The notes beneath the pieces were generated by a model. That model was not told where the DNA came from, did not search any database, and saw nothing but the letters and a program-made list of their open reading frames with translations. Shown here piece by piece: positions 30,232 to 38,162 of a stretch of 38,162 bases of DNA. The DNA comes from Hydrogenophaga intermedia (GTDB lineage: Bacteria; Pseudomonadota; Gammaproteobacteria; Burkholderiales; Burkholderiaceae_C). The position numbers were made by a program, and so were the translations under genes. Each line of letters begins with the position of its first letter. Positions within the stretch are counted from its first letter, which is position 1. The stretch covers positions 1 to 38,162 of the forward strand of contig NZ_CCAE010000041.1 of the NCBI RefSeq assembly GCF_000723405.1, in the 5' to 3' direction.

Positions 30232-30684
30232 TCAGTTCTTGCGGAAGTCGTCGTGGCAGGCCTTGCAACTGGCACCGGCGGCGCCAAAGGCCGCCTTGAT
30301 CTGGTCCAGATTGCCGGTCTTGGCCGCCGCGTTCAGCTTCGCCACCTCGGTCATCATCTTCTCGCTGGCCGCCTTGAACTTCGCCTGCTCGGTCCAGACC
30401 TCCGGCTCGGCCCGCGAGTCGCCCTTGTCAGTGCCGGGGCCGAAGGCTTCCCAGGGCAACTTGCTCATCGCTTCCGCAATACCGGCACTCTCGGCCGCCA
30501 CCTTGGCGTCGAAAGGCATGCGGCCATTGGCCATGGCGCCCACACGGCTGAAGTGGGTGGCCAGCACCGTGAAGGATGCCTTGCGGTACTTGATGGCGTC
30601 ATCGGGCCGTTGAAACTGGGCCGTGGCCGGAGCGGACACGGCGACGGCGGCCAAGGCCAGAACGAGCGGAGCGATCTTCTGCAT
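30232..30684 (-). CDS. Cytochrome c'
   Basis: 150 residues. Signal peptide to about residue 22 (hydrophobic APLVLALAAVAVSAP, cleavage ATA-Q), then QFQRPDDAIKYRKASFTVLATHFSRVGAM, a typical class II cytochrome opening. The haem site CKACH is near the C-terminus (140-144), as in cytochrome c' and not class I. Four-helix periplasmic haem protein, often binding NO or protecting against it. The ribosome site AGGAG lies upstream of the start at 30684. It faces the cytochrome b561 gene, a pairing common in this group, and has an inverted repeat in its leader. Confidence 0.94.
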   Translation of the reverse strand: MQKIAPLVLALAAVAVSAPATAQFQRPDDAIKYRKASFTVLATHFSRVGAMANGRMPFDAKVAAESAGIAEAMSKLPWEAFGPGTDKGDSRAEPEVWTEQAKFKAASEKMMTEVAKLNAAAKTGNLDQIKAAFGAAGASCKACHDDFRKN

Positions 30685-30704
30685 TAAAACTCCTATGGGA
30701 TGTT

Positions 30705-30731
30705 GAGCGTCGATTCGTGGGATCGACGCTC
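30705..30731. promoter_or_regulatory. 10-base inverted repeat in the cytochrome c' leader
   Basis: Perfect arms GAGCGTCGAT (30705-30714) and ATCGACGCTC (30722-30731) separated by 7 bases, 21 bases from the cytochrome c' start codon. It could be a regulator site shared by the divergent cytochrome genes or an RNA hairpin in the c' mRNA leader. No T-run follows, so it is not a terminator. Confidence 0.6.
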
Positions 30732-30820
30732 GCTGAGCTTGCCATGACGGCTAAAGTTCCGATGAACGGAGAGCCCGATTCCCGATCCATTGGCTGACCC
30801 GTCATCAACACCTCATCAAC

Positions 30821-31489
30821 ATGTACGTCATCCGCATCTGGGACCTCCCCACCCGCCTCTTCCACTGGCTGCTCGTCCTGTGCGTTGGAGGACTCATCGC
30901 CACCGGCACGGTTGGCGGCGTCTGGATGGAGTGGCACTTGCGCTTGGGCTATGCTGTGCTGACGCTGCTGCTGTTCCGCCTCTTGTGGGGCTTCCTGGGC
31001 GGACGCTGGTCGCGCTTCGCCAGCTTCATCTACTCGCCGCGCTCACTGATGGACTATCTGCGCGGACAGGCACCGCTGGAACACACCGCGGGTCACACGC
31101 CGCTGGGCGCGCTGTCGGTGTTCGCACTGCTGCTGGCCTTGGCCACCCAGGTAGGCACCGGCCTGATGAGCGACGACGAGATCGCGACCTTCGGGCCGCT
31201 GGCGCGTTTCGTCTCCGGCGACACCGTGTTAGCCGCCACCGGCTTTCACAAGGACATCGGTCAATACCTGGTGATCGGCCTCGTCGCGCTACACCTGCTG
31301 GCTATCGTCTGGTACCGCGCTGTCAGGCGCCAATCGCTGACCAAGCCCATGGTGCTGGGCAACAAACACCTATTCTCGCCGGTCGCCCCCTCGAGCGACG
31401 GCCTTTGGGACCGCATCATGGCCGCGGCCCTGCTGGGGGTGTGCGCGGTTTTTGTAGGCTGGCTGGTCAGCGTCGGCTACGCGTTCTGA
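30821..31489 (+). CDS. Cytochrome b561-type membrane cytochrome
   Basis: 222 residues with four or five membrane helices. Candidate haem-ligand histidines: H15 in TRLFHWLLV, and those in WHLRLGYAVL, GFHKDIGQY and GLVALHLLAIVWYR. These match the Ni-hydrogenase-type cytochrome b/cytochrome b561 family that passes electrons to periplasmic c-type haem proteins. The divergent cytochrome c' gene, 136 bases away, is the natural redox partner. A short unexplained A/T-containing segment and no clear sigma70 boxes precede it. Confidence 0.92.
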   Translation: MYVIRIWDLPTRLFHWLLVLCVGGLIATGTVGGVWMEWHLRLGYAVLTLLLFRLLWGFLGGRWSRFASFIYSPRSLMDYLRGQAPLEHTAGHTPLGALSVFALLLALATQVGTGLMSDDEIATFGPLARFVSGDTVLAATGFHKDIGQYLVIGLVALHLLAIVWYRAVRRQSLTKPMVLGNKHLFSPVAPSSDGLWDRIMAAALLGVCAVFVGWLVSVGYAF

Positions 31490-31579
31490 GACATGGGTGG
31501 GTGAAGGCCAGGACCGGCGGATTGCCTTATATTGCCGTTTCGCCCTTCCCCGGCGGCCTGCGTGTCGCCCATTGAACCG

Positions 31580-32077
31580 ATGCCAGAGACGCCTTCAGCC
31601 GCCATCGAACTGCGGTTGGCCGAAACCCCCGACGACATCCAGGCAGTGCGCGAACTCTTCCTGGACTATCAGGCCTCGCTCGACGTGGACCTGTGCTTTC
31701 AGGGCTTCCAGGAGGAGTTGCAGCATCTGCCCGGTGACTATGCGCCGCCCGCGGGCGCCCTGCTGCTGGCGCTGGTGGATGGCGCGCCCGCAGGCTGCTG
31801 CGCCCTGCGCCCCCTGCCCAACGTCGATCACCCCGACGCCTGCGAAATGAAACGGCTGTTCGTGCGCCCCGCGTTTCGCGGCTTCGGGCTGGGGCGGCTG
31901 CTGGTCGACCGCCTGCTGGTGCTGGGCCAGATGGGGGGCTACGCCACCATGCTGCTCGACACCCTGTCGGACATGGAGGCGGCGCGCGCCCTCTACCAGG
32001 AAACCGGCTTTGTCGAGATCGCGCCTTACTACCACAACCCCCTGCCGGGGGCGCACTACCTGAAGGTCAGCCTCTGA
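31580..32077 (+). CDS. GNAT-family N-acetyltransferase
   Basis: 165 residues. GNAT fold: VRELFLDYQASLDVDLCFQGF at the N-terminal strand-helix, the acetyl-CoA loop in RLFVRPAFRGFGLGRLLVDRLL (the R-G-x-G-L-G-R pattern, about residues 93-114) and YQETGFVEIAPY near the end. Substrate unknown. I chose MPETPSA at 31580; an in-frame ATG at 31532 would add 16 residues of no family content. Its TGA is one base away from that of the convergent peroxiredoxin gene. Confidence 0.9.
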   Translation: MPETPSAAIELRLAETPDDIQAVRELFLDYQASLDVDLCFQGFQEELQHLPGDYAPPAGALLLALVDGAPAGCCALRPLPNVDHPDACEMKRLFVRPAFRGFGLGRLLVDRLLVLGQMGGYATMLLDTLSDMEAARALYQETGFVEIAPYYHNPLPGAHYLKVSL

Positions 32078-32078
32078 T

Positions 32079-32588
32079 TCAGGCGGCCTTCGCCTGCGCC
32101 AGCAACGTGCCGGCGTCGCTCACCTCGAACTTGCCTGGGGCTTCGACGTTGAGCGTCTTGACCACACCGTCCTTGACCAGCATGGAGTAGCGGTTGCTGC
32201 GCAGGCCCATGCCCCGCCCGGTAAGGTCCAGGGTCAGGCCCGTCGCCTTGGTGTAGTCGGCGCTGCCGTCGCCCAGCATGCGCACCAGTCCATTGGTTTT
32301 CTGGTCGCGTGCCCAGGCACCCATCACGAAGGCGTCGTTCACGCTGATGCACCAGATCTCGTCCACACCGGCGGCTGAGAAGTCGGCCGCCTGCTGCACG
32401 AAGCCCGGCACGTGCTTGGCCGAACATGTGGGCGTGAAGGCGCCCGGCAGCGCGAAGATAGCGATCGTCTTGCCTGCGGCGGCCTTCTGCACGTCCACCG
32501 GGTTCGGGCCGATGCTGCAGCCATTGCCCTCGACTTCGCTGTATTCCATCAGCGTGCCAGCGGGCAGTTTGTCTCCGACCTTGATCAT
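32079..32588 (-). CDS. Peroxiredoxin, Prx5 type
   Basis: 169 residues. Peroxidatic cysteine C55 in the family motif PGAFTPTCSAKHVPGF. Further cysteines C24 and C80 could serve as resolving partners or be structural. No glutaredoxin domain is fused. It reduces hydrogen and alkyl peroxides in the cytoplasm. Strong ribosome site AAGGAG 6-7 bases upstream. It lies 32 bases beyond the ribosomal-operon terminator, which leaves little space for an independent promoter (see findings). Confidence 0.94.
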   Translation of the reverse strand: MIKVGDKLPAGTLMEYSEVEGNGCSIGPNPVDVQKAAAGKTIAIFALPGAFTPTCSAKHVPGFVQQAADFSAAGVDEIWCISVNDAFVMGAWARDQKTNGLVRMLGDGSADYTKATGLTLDLTGRGMGLRSNRYSMLVKDGVVKTLNVEAPGKFEVSDAGTLLAQAKAA

Positions 32589-32620
32589 GGTTTCTCCTTG
32601 TTTGGTTGAGGGCTGAAAAC

Positions 32621-32653
32621 AAAAAAAGCGACCGGATTGTCGGTCGCTTTTTT
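32621..32653 (-). terminator. Intrinsic terminator of the S10 ribosomal operon
   Basis: GCGACCG and CGGTCGC arms (32628-32634 and 32641-32647) with a 6-base loop, extended by A/T pairs; the minus strand ends in seven T (32621-32627 read as A). It lies 32 bases after the rpsQ stop and separates it from the peroxiredoxin gene. Poly-T on the plus strand as well makes it potentially bidirectional. Confidence 0.92.
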
Positions 32654-32684
32654 GATGCGCGCAGCGCAGAGTCTGGAATGAGAC

Positions 32685-32954
32685 TCAGACGATGGCGGCT
32701 TTCTGCACCAAGCGGCTGGCCACCCAGTTCTTGGTCTTCGAGATCGGGCGGCTCTCCGTGATCTCGATCAGGTCACCCAGCTTGTACTCGCCGTTTTCGT
32801 CGTGGGCGTGATACTTGCTGGACTTGATCACGATCTTGTCGTAGATAGGGTGCTTCACGCGACGCTCCACAAGGACCGTCACGGTCTTGGTGCGTTTGTC
32901 GCTCACCACCTTGCCGACCAGGGTGCGCTTCAATGCGGGTTTGGCTTCGGTCAT
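32685..32954 (-). CDS. rpsQ: 30S ribosomal protein S17
   Basis: 89 residues. Binds the 5' domain of 16S rRNA. OB-fold motifs [27 protein letters not shown] (about residues 15-41) and the CRPLSKTK-like ending [12 protein letters not shown]. It starts [15 protein letters not shown] at 32954, 10 bases after rpmC; the open frame above that start is rpmC in another frame. It is the last gene of this S10 cluster; the spc genes (rplN onward) do not follow. Confidence 0.97.
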   Translation of the reverse strand: MTEAKPALKRTLVGKVVSDKRTKTVTVLVERRVKHPIYDKIVIKSSKYHAHDENGEYKLGDLIEITESRPISKTKNWVASRLVQKAAIV

Positions 32955-32964
32955 GCTTGGCTCC

Positions 32965-33165
32965 TTACTTGGCGGCTTCGCGCTGCTTCTCGGCCAGGAT
33001 GGTCTTGGCGCGAGCAATGGCACGGCGGGTGTCGCCCAGCGTGGCGGTGTTGTTGAGTTGTTGCGTGGCCTTCTGCATGCGAAGACCGAAATGGGCCTTC
33101 TGCAGTGACTTGATCTCGGCTTCCAGGCCGGCCACATCCTTCTGGCGCAGTTCAGCAGATTTCAT
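32965..33165 (-). CDS. rpmC: 50S ribosomal protein L29
   Basis: 66 residues, a two-helix protein near the peptide exit tunnel. [31 protein letters not shown] shows the family pattern of E-L-R and F-L-R-x-Q positions. It follows rplP by 16 bases with a GGAGA ribosome site and precedes rpsQ by 10. Confidence 0.96.
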   Translation of the reverse strand: MKSAELRQKDVAGLEAEIKSLQKAHFGLRMQKATQQLNNTATLGDTRRAIARAKTILAEKQREAAK

Positions 33166-33181
33166 TGCATGTTCTCCTGAA

Positions 33182-33598
33182 TCACTGACCCAGCATGCGC
33201 GTCACGAACGTGGTGCGCAGGGGAAGTTTGGCGGCGGCCAGGGCGAAGGCTTCGCGAGCGAGCTGCTCGGGCACGCCCACGATCTCGTACAGCACCTTGC
33301 CGGGCTGAATTTCGGCCACGTAGTATTCGACCGAGCCTTTGCCGTTGCCCATACGGACCTCGGCGGGTTTTTGCGAGATCGGCTTGTCCGGGAACACGCG
33401 AATCCAGATCCGGCCACCACGCTTGACGTGACGGGAGATCGCGCGGCGCGCGGCCTCGATCTGACGGGCCGTTAGGCGACCGCGGTCGGTGGACTTCAGG
33501 CCGAAGTCGCCGAAGGCGACCGTGGCGCCGCTGGTGGCGACGCCGGTGTTACGGCCCTTCTGCTCCTTGCGGTACTTGCGGCGAGCGGGTTGCAACAT
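33182..33598 (-). CDS. rplP: 50S ribosomal protein L16
   Basis: 138 residues, near the A-site tRNA elbow and the peptidyl-transferase centre. [19 protein letters not shown] start, [35 protein letters not shown] and [15 protein letters not shown] blocks are all intact. It follows rpsC by 2 bases. Confidence 0.98.
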   Translation of the reverse strand: MLQPARRKYRKEQKGRNTGVATSGATVAFGDFGLKSTDRGRLTARQIEAARRAISRHVKRGGRIWIRVFPDKPISQKPAEVRMGNGKGSVEYYVAEIQPGKVLYEIVGVPEQLAREAFALAAAKLPLRTTFVTRMLGQ

Positions 33599-33600
33599 GT

Positions 33601-34479
33601 TTATTCTCCTTTGCCGTCCGCAGCTGCAGGTGCGGGTGCGTCTTTGCGTACGCGCTTAACGGCGGGTTTGGAATCACCACCCGTGGCTTCGGCAGGCTTG
33701 TCGCTGCCATCGGCCGGAGCGGTGTTGGTGCCACGGCGCACGGCGGCTCGGGCGGTCGGGCCGGCCGGACGCTCGCTGCGCTCACGGCGCGGGCCACGCG
33801 GGCGGCGCTCTTCTTCTGGGCGCGGCTCGGTCACCACCGGGGCGTCGTTGCGACCCAGGGTGTCGCCCTTGTAGACCCACACCTTCACGCCGATGACGCC
33901 ATAAGTCGTCTTGGCTTCGGAGGTGCCGTAGTCGATGTCGGCGCGCAGGGTGTGCAGGGGCACGCGACCTTCGCGGTACCACTCGGTGCGGGCGATCTCG
34001 ATGCCGTTCAGACGACCGGCGCTCATGATCTTGATGCCCTGAGCACCCAGGCGCATGGCGTTCTGCATCGCGCGCTTCATTGCGCGGCGGAACATGATGC
34101 GCTTCTCGAGCTGCTGGGTAATCGAGTCGGCGATCAGCTTGGCATCGATCTCGGGCTTGCGCACCTCTTCGATGTTGACGGCCACTGGCACGCCCAGCTT
34201 GGCGGCCAGCTCTTTCTTCAGCTTCTCGATGTCCTCGCCCTTCTTGCCGATCACCACGCCCGGACGTGCCGAGTAGATGGTGATGCGAGCGTTTTTGGCG
34301 GGGCGCTCGATGACCACGCGCGAGACGGCGGCGTTCTTGAGCTTGGCCTTCAGGTACTCACGCACCTTGATGTCTTCGGCCAGCATGCCGGCGAAGTCGC
34401 GGTTGCTGGCGTACCAACGGCTGGCCCAGTTGCGCGAGACGGCCAGGCGGAAGCCGGTCGGGTTGATTTTTTGTCCCAT
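33601..34479 (-). CDS. rpsC: 30S ribosomal protein S3 with extended C-terminal tail
   Basis: 292 residues; E. coli S3 has 233. Residues 1-210 are a normal S3 with the KH domain ([19 protein letters not shown], about 74-92) and the C-terminal alpha/beta domain ending in [15 protein letters not shown]. The last ~80 residues are low-complexity, rich in Arg, Glu, Pro and Ala ([19 protein letters not shown]), likely disordered. Long S3 tails are known in Burkholderiales, so this is probably lineage-typical. It binds 16S rRNA at the mRNA entry channel. It follows rplV by 13 bases. Confidence 0.97.
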   Translation of the reverse strand: MGQKINPTGFRLAVSRNWASRWYASNRDFAGMLAEDIKVREYLKAKLKNAAVSRVVIERPAKNARITIYSARPGVVIGKKGEDIEKLKKELAAKLGVPVAVNIEEVRKPEIDAKLIADSITQQLEKRIMFRRAMKRAMQNAMRLGAQGIKIMSAGRLNGIEIARTEWYREGRVPLHTLRADIDYGTSEAKTTYGVIGVKVWVYKGDTLGRNDAPVVTEPRPEEERRPRGPRRERSERPAGPTARAAVRRGTNTAPADGSDKPAEATGGDSKPAVKRVRKDAPAPAAADGKGE

Positions 34480-34492
34480 GTTCCTGTGCCTC

Positions 34493-34828
34493 TCAGTTGC
34501 CGACCGTCACGTAGATGTGACACGTGGGTTTGCTGATGCGGTTGCCGCGGCCCTTGGCGCGCGCCTCAAACCGTTTCAGCGTCGTGCCTTGCTCGACGTA
34601 GATCGTCTTGACGCGCAGCTCATCGATGTCGGCGCCGTCGTTGTGCTCGGCGTTGGCGATGGCGGACTCCAGGGCCTTCTTCACGATGCCGGCGGCCTTC
34701 TTCTGGGTGAAGGTCAGGATGTTGAGGGCCTGATCGACCTTCTTGCCACGAATCAGGTCGGCCACGAGGCGGCCTTTGTCCACCGACAGGCGCACGCCAC
34801 GGACGACAGAGCGGGTTTCCGTACTCAT
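34493..34828 (-). CDS. rplV: 50S ribosomal protein L22
   Basis: 111 residues. The beta-hairpin that lines the exit tunnel and is a macrolide-resistance site lies near the C-terminus ([23 protein letters not shown], about residues 82-104). The N-terminal domain has VRLVVDKVRG-like [24 protein letters not shown]. It sits 9 bases after rpsS. Confidence 0.97.
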   Translation of the reverse strand: MSTETRSVVRGVRLSVDKGRLVADLIRGKKVDQALNILTFTQKKAAGIVKKALESAIANAEHNDGADIDELRVKTIYVEQGTTLKRFEARAKGRGNRISKPTCHIYVTVGN

Positions 34829-34837
34829 GGTGGTTCC

Positions 34838-35113
34838 TTACTTCTTGGCTTTCTTGTCGCCCGGGTGACCCTTGAACGTGCGGGTCAGGGAGAACTCGCC
34901 GAGCTTGTGACCGACCATCTGGTCGGTGATGTACACGGGCACGTGCTGCTTGCCGTTGTGCACGGCAATCGTCAGACCGATGAACTCGGGCAGGATCATC
35001 GAGCGGCGCGACCAGGTTTTGACCGGCTTCTTGTCCTTATTGGCCTGGGCCTTCTCGACCTTGGCCATCAGGTGATGGTCCACGAAGGGACCTTTTTTGA
35101 GCGAACGAGACAT
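34838..35113 (-). CDS. rpsS: 30S ribosomal protein S19
   Basis: 91 residues. [19 protein letters not shown] start, [27 protein letters not shown] and [18 protein letters not shown] signature all intact. It sits in the 30S head near the A and P sites. 12 bases after rplB, 9 before rplV. Confidence 0.98.
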   Translation of the reverse strand: MSRSLKKGPFVDHHLMAKVEKAQANKDKKPVKTWSRRSMILPEFIGLTIAVHNGKQHVPVYITDQMVGHKLGEFSLTRTFKGHPGDKKAKK

Positions 35114-35125
35114 TTGGTCAGCCCC

Positions 35126-35950
35126 TTACTTCTTGCGACGCGAGACGATCATCGACTGCGTGCGGCGGTTGTTGCGGGTGCGGTAACCCTTGGTCAGGTT
35201 GCCCCACGGATCCACCGGAGCGCGGCCTTCGCCGGTCTTGCCTTCACCACCACCGTGCGGGTGGTCGATCGGGTTCATCGCGGTACCACGCACGGTCGGG
35301 CGAATGCCCATGTGGCGCACGGCACCGGCCTTGCCGATCTGGCGCAGGCTGTGCTCGGTGTTGGACACCTCGCCGATGGTGGCGCGACAATCCACGTGGA
35401 TCTTGCGCACTTCGCCAGAGCGCATGCGCACCTGGGCGTAGATGCCTTCACGGGCTAGCAGCACGGCGGAGGCACCGGCCGAGCGCGCGATCTGCGCACC
35501 CTTGCCAACCTGCAGCTCGATGCAGTGGATGGTCGAACCCACAGGGATGTTGCGGATCGGCAAGGTGTTGCCCACGCGGATCGGCGACTCCGAGCCCGAC
35601 AACAACGTGGCGCCCACCTCGACGCCGCGCGGTGCAATGATGTAGCGGCGCTCGCCATCGGCGTAGCACAGCAGCGCAATATGTGCGGTGCGGTTCGGGT
35701 CGTACTCGATTCGCTCGACCTTTGCCGGAATGTTGTCCTTGTTGCGGCGGAAGTCGACTACGCGATAGTGGTGCTTGGCACCACCGCCCTTGTGGCGCGT
35801 CGTGATGTGGCCGTTGTTGTTGCGGCCAGCCTTCTGGAACTGGGGCTCCAGCAACGGCGCGTAGCCATCCCCCTTGTGCAGGTGATCGCGCGTGACCTTC
35901 ACCATGCCGCGACGGCCTGGCGAAGTCGGTTTCATCTTGATGACAGCCAT
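35126..35950 (-). CDS. rplB: 50S ribosomal protein L2
   Basis: 274 residues. Binds 23S rRNA domain IV near the peptidyl-transferase centre. [20 protein letters not shown] (about 43-62), and the conserved-histidine motif [15 protein letters not shown] (about 221-235). Ends in [12 protein letters not shown]. It starts [14 protein letters not shown], 2 bases after rplW. Confidence 0.98.
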   Translation of the reverse strand: MAVIKMKPTSPGRRGMVKVTRDHLHKGDGYAPLLEPQFQKAGRNNNGHITTRHKGGGAKHHYRVVDFRRNKDNIPAKVERIEYDPNRTAHIALLCYADGERRYIIAPRGVEVGATLLSGSESPIRVGNTLPIRNIPVGSTIHCIELQVGKGAQIARSAGASAVLLAREGIYAQVRMRSGEVRKIHVDCRATIGEVSNTEHSLRQIGKAGAVRHMGIRPTVRGTAMNPIDHPHGGGEGKTGEGRAPVDPWGNLTKGYRTRNNRRTQSMIVSRRKK

Positions 35951-35952
35951 GA

Positions 35953-36267
35953 TTACGCGGCCTCCCCACCGAAGTTGAGTTCCTGACCGGGCATCAGCGT
36001 AACGTAGGCTTTGCGCACGTGGTCGCGGCGGCCAACGGTCTTGCCGAAGCGCTTGGTCTTGCCCTTTTGGTTCACGACCGACACACCCTTGACCTGCACC
36101 TTGAACATCAGTTCGACAGCGGCTTTGATCTCGGGTTTGGTGGCGTCGCGCAGGACCTTGAAGAGCACGGCGTTGGATTGTTCAGCGGCCTGCGTGGCCT
36201 TCTCGGACACGATCGGTGCCACGAGGACCTGCATCAGGCGACCTTCGTCGTATTGGGCGGTGCTCAT
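35953..36267 (-). CDS. rplW: 50S ribosomal protein L23
   Basis: 104 residues, at the exit tunnel where trigger factor and SRP dock. [16 protein letters not shown] and [31 protein letters not shown] are the family's core blocks. The ATG overlaps the rplD stop by 4 bases (ATGA, 36264-36267). Confidence 0.97.
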   Translation of the reverse strand: MSTAQYDEGRLMQVLVAPIVSEKATQAAEQSNAVLFKVLRDATKPEIKAAVELMFKVQVKGVSVVNQKGKTKRFGKTVGRRDHVRKAYVTLMPGQELNFGGEAA

Positions 36268-36887
36268 GCGAACATCTCCTTGAGCTGGTCAATCGCCGCT
36301 TTGGTGACGATCACTTGCTTGTAGTGCACCAGCGACAGCGGGTCGGCGTAACGGGGCTCCACCACCAGAACGTTGACCAGGTTGCGCGAGGCCAGGTACA
36401 GGTTCTCATCAACCTCGTCCGCGATCACGAGGACCGACGACTTCAAGTTCATGGCCTTGAACTTGTCGGCCAGCTGCTTGGTCTTGGGCGAGTCGACCTT
36501 GATCGACTCAACCACGGACAGGCGGCCTTCACGCACGAGTTGCGAGAAGATGGACGCCATACCGGCGCGGTACATCTTCTTGTTGATCTTCTGGGTGAAG
36601 TTCTCGTCCGGGCTATTCGGGAAGATGCGACCGCCCCCGCGCCACAGCGGCGAGGACGTCATACCGGCGCGTGCACGGCCAGTGCCCTTCTGCTTGAACG
36701 GCTTCTTGGTCGAGTGCTTGACCATCTGGCGGTCTTTTTGCGCACGCGTTCCTTGACGGGCATTGGCCTGATACGCCACCACGAGTTGGTGGATCAGGGC
36801 TTCGTTGTAGTCACGGCCAAACACGGTCTCGGGCACGTCCAGCTTGGACGCGGCCTGACCTTGGTCGTTGAGGAGTTCGACTTGCAT
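36264..36887 (-). CDS. rplD: 50S ribosomal protein L4
   Basis: 207 residues. Extended loop into the exit tunnel ([29 protein letters not shown], about residues 61-89) and globular domain intact. In E. coli L4 represses its own S10 operon through a leader before rpsJ; no such leader is visible in the 11 bases between tuf and rpsJ here, and the only long leader space in the cluster is between rpsJ and rplC. The start is joined to the rplC stop by one shared base (TGATG). Confidence 0.97.
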   Translation of the reverse strand: MQVELLNDQGQAASKLDVPETVFGRDYNEALIHQLVVAYQANARQGTRAQKDRQMVKHSTKKPFKQKGTGRARAGMTSSPLWRGGGRIFPNSPDENFTQKINKKMYRAGMASIFSQLVREGRLSVVESIKVDSPKTKQLADKFKAMNLKSSVLVIADEVDENLYLASRNLVNVLVVEPRYADPLSLVHYKQVIVTKAAIDQLKEMFA

Positions 36888-37561
36888 CAGTTCGCTCCTT
36901 TGGCGGCGCTGGCCTTGACGGCGGGACGCACGGTGACGAAACCGCCCTTGGCACCGGGCACGGCGCCACGAATCAGCAGCAGCTGACGGGCTTCGTCGAT
37001 GCGCACGATGTCGAGGTTCTGAATAGTCTTGGTGACGTCGCCCAGGTGGCCCGTCATCTTTTTGCCCGGGAACACGCGGCCCGGGTCTTGCGCCATGGAA
37101 ATTGAACCCGGCACGTTATGCGAACGGCTGTTGCCGTGCGACGCGCGCTGCGAGCTGAAGTTGTGGCGCTTGATGGTGCCGGCAAAGCCTTTGCCGATCG
37201 AGGTGCCCTGCACGTCGACCTTCTGGCCTTGCGAGAACAGCTTCTTGACGTCGACGACGTCGCCCGGCTTGTACTCGGCGGCGACCTCGGCGGTCACGCG
37301 GAACTCGAGGATGATCTCGCCGGCTTCGACACCCGCCTTGGCGAGGTGGCCCGCAATGGGCTTGATGACGCGTGAGGCACGGCGCTTACCGAACGTGACC
37401 TGCAGCGCGTCGTAGCCATCGTTGGCCTGGGTTTTGACCTGGGTGACGCGGTTGTTTGACACGTCGACCACCGTGACAGGCACTGCGTCCCCGTCATCGG
37501 TGAACAGGCGCATCATGCCCACCTTGCGGCCCAACAACCCGAGGGAGTTGCTCAGACTCAT
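36887..37561 (-). CDS. rplC: 50S ribosomal protein L3
   Basis: 224 residues. [33 protein letters not shown] start, [17 protein letters not shown] and the [22 protein letters not shown] block with the glutamine that is methylated in E. coli. It nucleates 50S assembly. I chose the start at 37561 with CGGAG upstream; the longer open frame above is the rpsJ-rplC leader and not protein. It is preceded by its own probable promoter. Confidence 0.97.
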   Translation of the reverse strand: MSLSNSLGLLGRKVGMMRLFTDDGDAVPVTVVDVSNNRVTQVKTQANDGYDALQVTFGKRRASRVIKPIAGHLAKAGVEAGEIILEFRVTAEVAAEYKPGDVVDVKKLFSQGQKVDVQGTSIGKGFAGTIKRHNFSSQRASHGNSRSHNVPGSISMAQDPGRVFPGKKMTGHLGDVTKTIQNLDIVRIDEARQLLLIRGAVPGAKGGFVTVRPAVKASAAKGAN

Positions 37562-37685
37562 TGTTTTCTCCGTTCCCGACTTCAATTGGCCGGGGCTGAT
37601 GGCGCGCGGCCCGAGAACCGCGCTTGAATGGCCCACACTTAGGTGCCGCCACGAAATCTCCGGCCCGCAAGCCGGAAAGCCCGCC

Positions 37686-37714
37686 AGTATAGCCAGCGGG
37701 CTCTCTTTGTGCAA
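37686..37714 (-). promoter_or_regulatory. Internal promoter of the S10 cluster, upstream of rplC
   Basis: Minus strand TATACT (plus 37686-37691, 5 of 6) with exactly 17 bases to TTGCAC (plus 37709-37714, 3 of 6). It lies in the 193-base gap between rpsJ and rplC, about 125 bases before the rplC start, giving a leader of roughly 115 bases that contains CCGGC/GCCGG hairpin arms (37660-37675). Confidence 0.6.
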
Positions 37715-37720
37715 GTCCGC

Positions 37721-37734
37721 CGGGCGAAAGCCCG
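37721..37734 (-). other. Hairpin just after rpsJ
   Basis: CGGGC (37721-37725) and GCCCG (37730-37734) around a 4-base loop, 20 bases beyond the rpsJ stop. Without a following T-run it is not a standard terminator; it may protect the 3' end of a tuf-rpsJ mRNA or act as an attenuator before the rplC promoter. Confidence 0.5.
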
Positions 37735-37754
37735 ACAAACAGATCAGCAGCAAA

Positions 37755-38072
37755 TTACTGCAGCTTGATCTCCACGTCCACGCCGGCAGGCAGGTCAAGT
37801 TTCATCAGCGCGTCCACCGTCTTGTCGGTCGGGTCCACGATGTCCATCAGGCGCTGATGGGTGCGAATCTCGAGCTGGTCGCGGCTGGTCTTGTTCACGT
37901 GCGGCGAGCGCAGGATGTCAAACCGCTTCATGCGCGTCGGCAAAGGCACGGGGCCCTTGACGATGGCACCGGTGCGCTTGGCGGTTTCGACGATCTCGGC
38001 GGCCGAGGTGTCGATCAGCTTGTAGTCGAACGCCTTGAGGCGAATCCGGATTTTTTGTTTGGTAGCAGCCAT
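37755..38072 (-). CDS. rpsJ: 30S ribosomal protein S10
   Basis: 105 residues (usual 103). [30 protein letters not shown] start and the loop [34 protein letters not shown]; ends [13 protein letters not shown]. It is the first gene of the S10 block and NusE partner in antitermination. It follows tuf by 11 bases, so the two are probably on one transcript. Confidence 0.98.
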   Translation of the reverse strand: MAATKQKIRIRLKAFDYKLIDTSAAEIVETAKRTGAIVKGPVPLPTRMKRFDILRSPHVNKTSRDQLEIRTHQRLMDIVDPTDKTVDALMKLDLPAGVDVEIKLQ

Positions 38073-38083
38073 GAAACCGCTCC

Positions 38084-38162
38084 TTACTCGATGATTTTGG
38101 CCACGACGCCGGCGCCGACGGTGCGACCGCCCTCGCGGATGGCGAAGCGCAGACCTTCTTCC
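38084..38162 (-). CDS. tuf: Elongation factor Tu, C-terminal end (partial)
   Basis: The last 25 residues and the stop of EF-Tu are present: [25 protein letters not shown], as in all bacterial EF-Tu C-termini (written here as two joined blocks [12 protein letters not shown] and [13 protein letters not shown]). The rest lies beyond the window edge. Its position 11 bases before rpsJ is the usual tuf-S10 linkage. Confidence 0.96.
   Translation of the reverse strand, partial: EEGLRFAIREGGRTVGAGVVAKIIE

Overview
The window is high-GC, gene-dense DNA from a betaproteobacterium of the order Burkholderiales, most likely family Comamonadaceae. I infer this from the protein sequences, the neighbour pairs (D-amino acid aminotransferase/DUF493/lipB/lipA; ManX-type EIIA/HPr/EI; an S10 cluster that ends at rpsQ), the long C-terminal tail on ribosomal protein S3, and a GC-rich intergenic element of a type I associate with that family. 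I cannot name the genus. No rRNA, tRNA, CRISPR array, prophage or insertion sequence was seen, and almost all of the DNA is chromosomal core.

Layout, left to right. 1-712: tail of one TPM-domain gene (its first ~100 bases look corrupted) and a second complete TPM gene. 738-1307: a stand-alone cyclic-nucleotide-binding-domain protein. 1375-8798: complete F1Fo ATP synthase operon atpIBEFHAGDC on the minus strand, with a sigma70-like promoter and an intrinsic terminator. 8851-11717: D-amino acid aminotransferase, DUF493, lipB and lipA on the plus strand, ending in lipoic acid synthesis. 11746-20163: one minus-strand unit of flavoprotein reductase, livK-type binding protein broken by an amber codon, livH, livM, livG, livF, a second and intact binding protein, and an amidase. 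A GntR/FCD regulator is divergent from it. 21182-22785: AraC-type regulator and DMT-family exporter. 22787-27121: minus-strand unit of lipoprotein, MFS transporter, EIIA(Man-type), HPr and enzyme I, a regulatory-type PTS without sugar permease. 27190-30161: class III CoA-transferase, two thioredoxin-fold proteins and a DUF4197 protein. 30232-31489: divergent cytochrome c' and cytochrome b561 genes. 31580-32588: GNAT acetyltransferase and Prx5-type peroxiredoxin. 32621-38162: S10 ribosomal cluster (tuf 3' end, rpsJ, rplC, D, W, B, rpsS, rplV, rpsC, rplP, rpmC, rpsQ) on the minus strand, closed by a strong terminator.

No wholly new system is evident. The points most worth following are: the single amber codon in the first livK gene of an otherwise intact uptake/amidase operon; the probable G-overcall artefact at the left edge; a promoter with hairpins between rpsJ and rplC; paired candidate operators between the GntR gene and the transport operon; a hairpin in the cytochrome c' leader; and the tight translational coupling of a lipoprotein and MFS transporter to the PTS phosphorelay.
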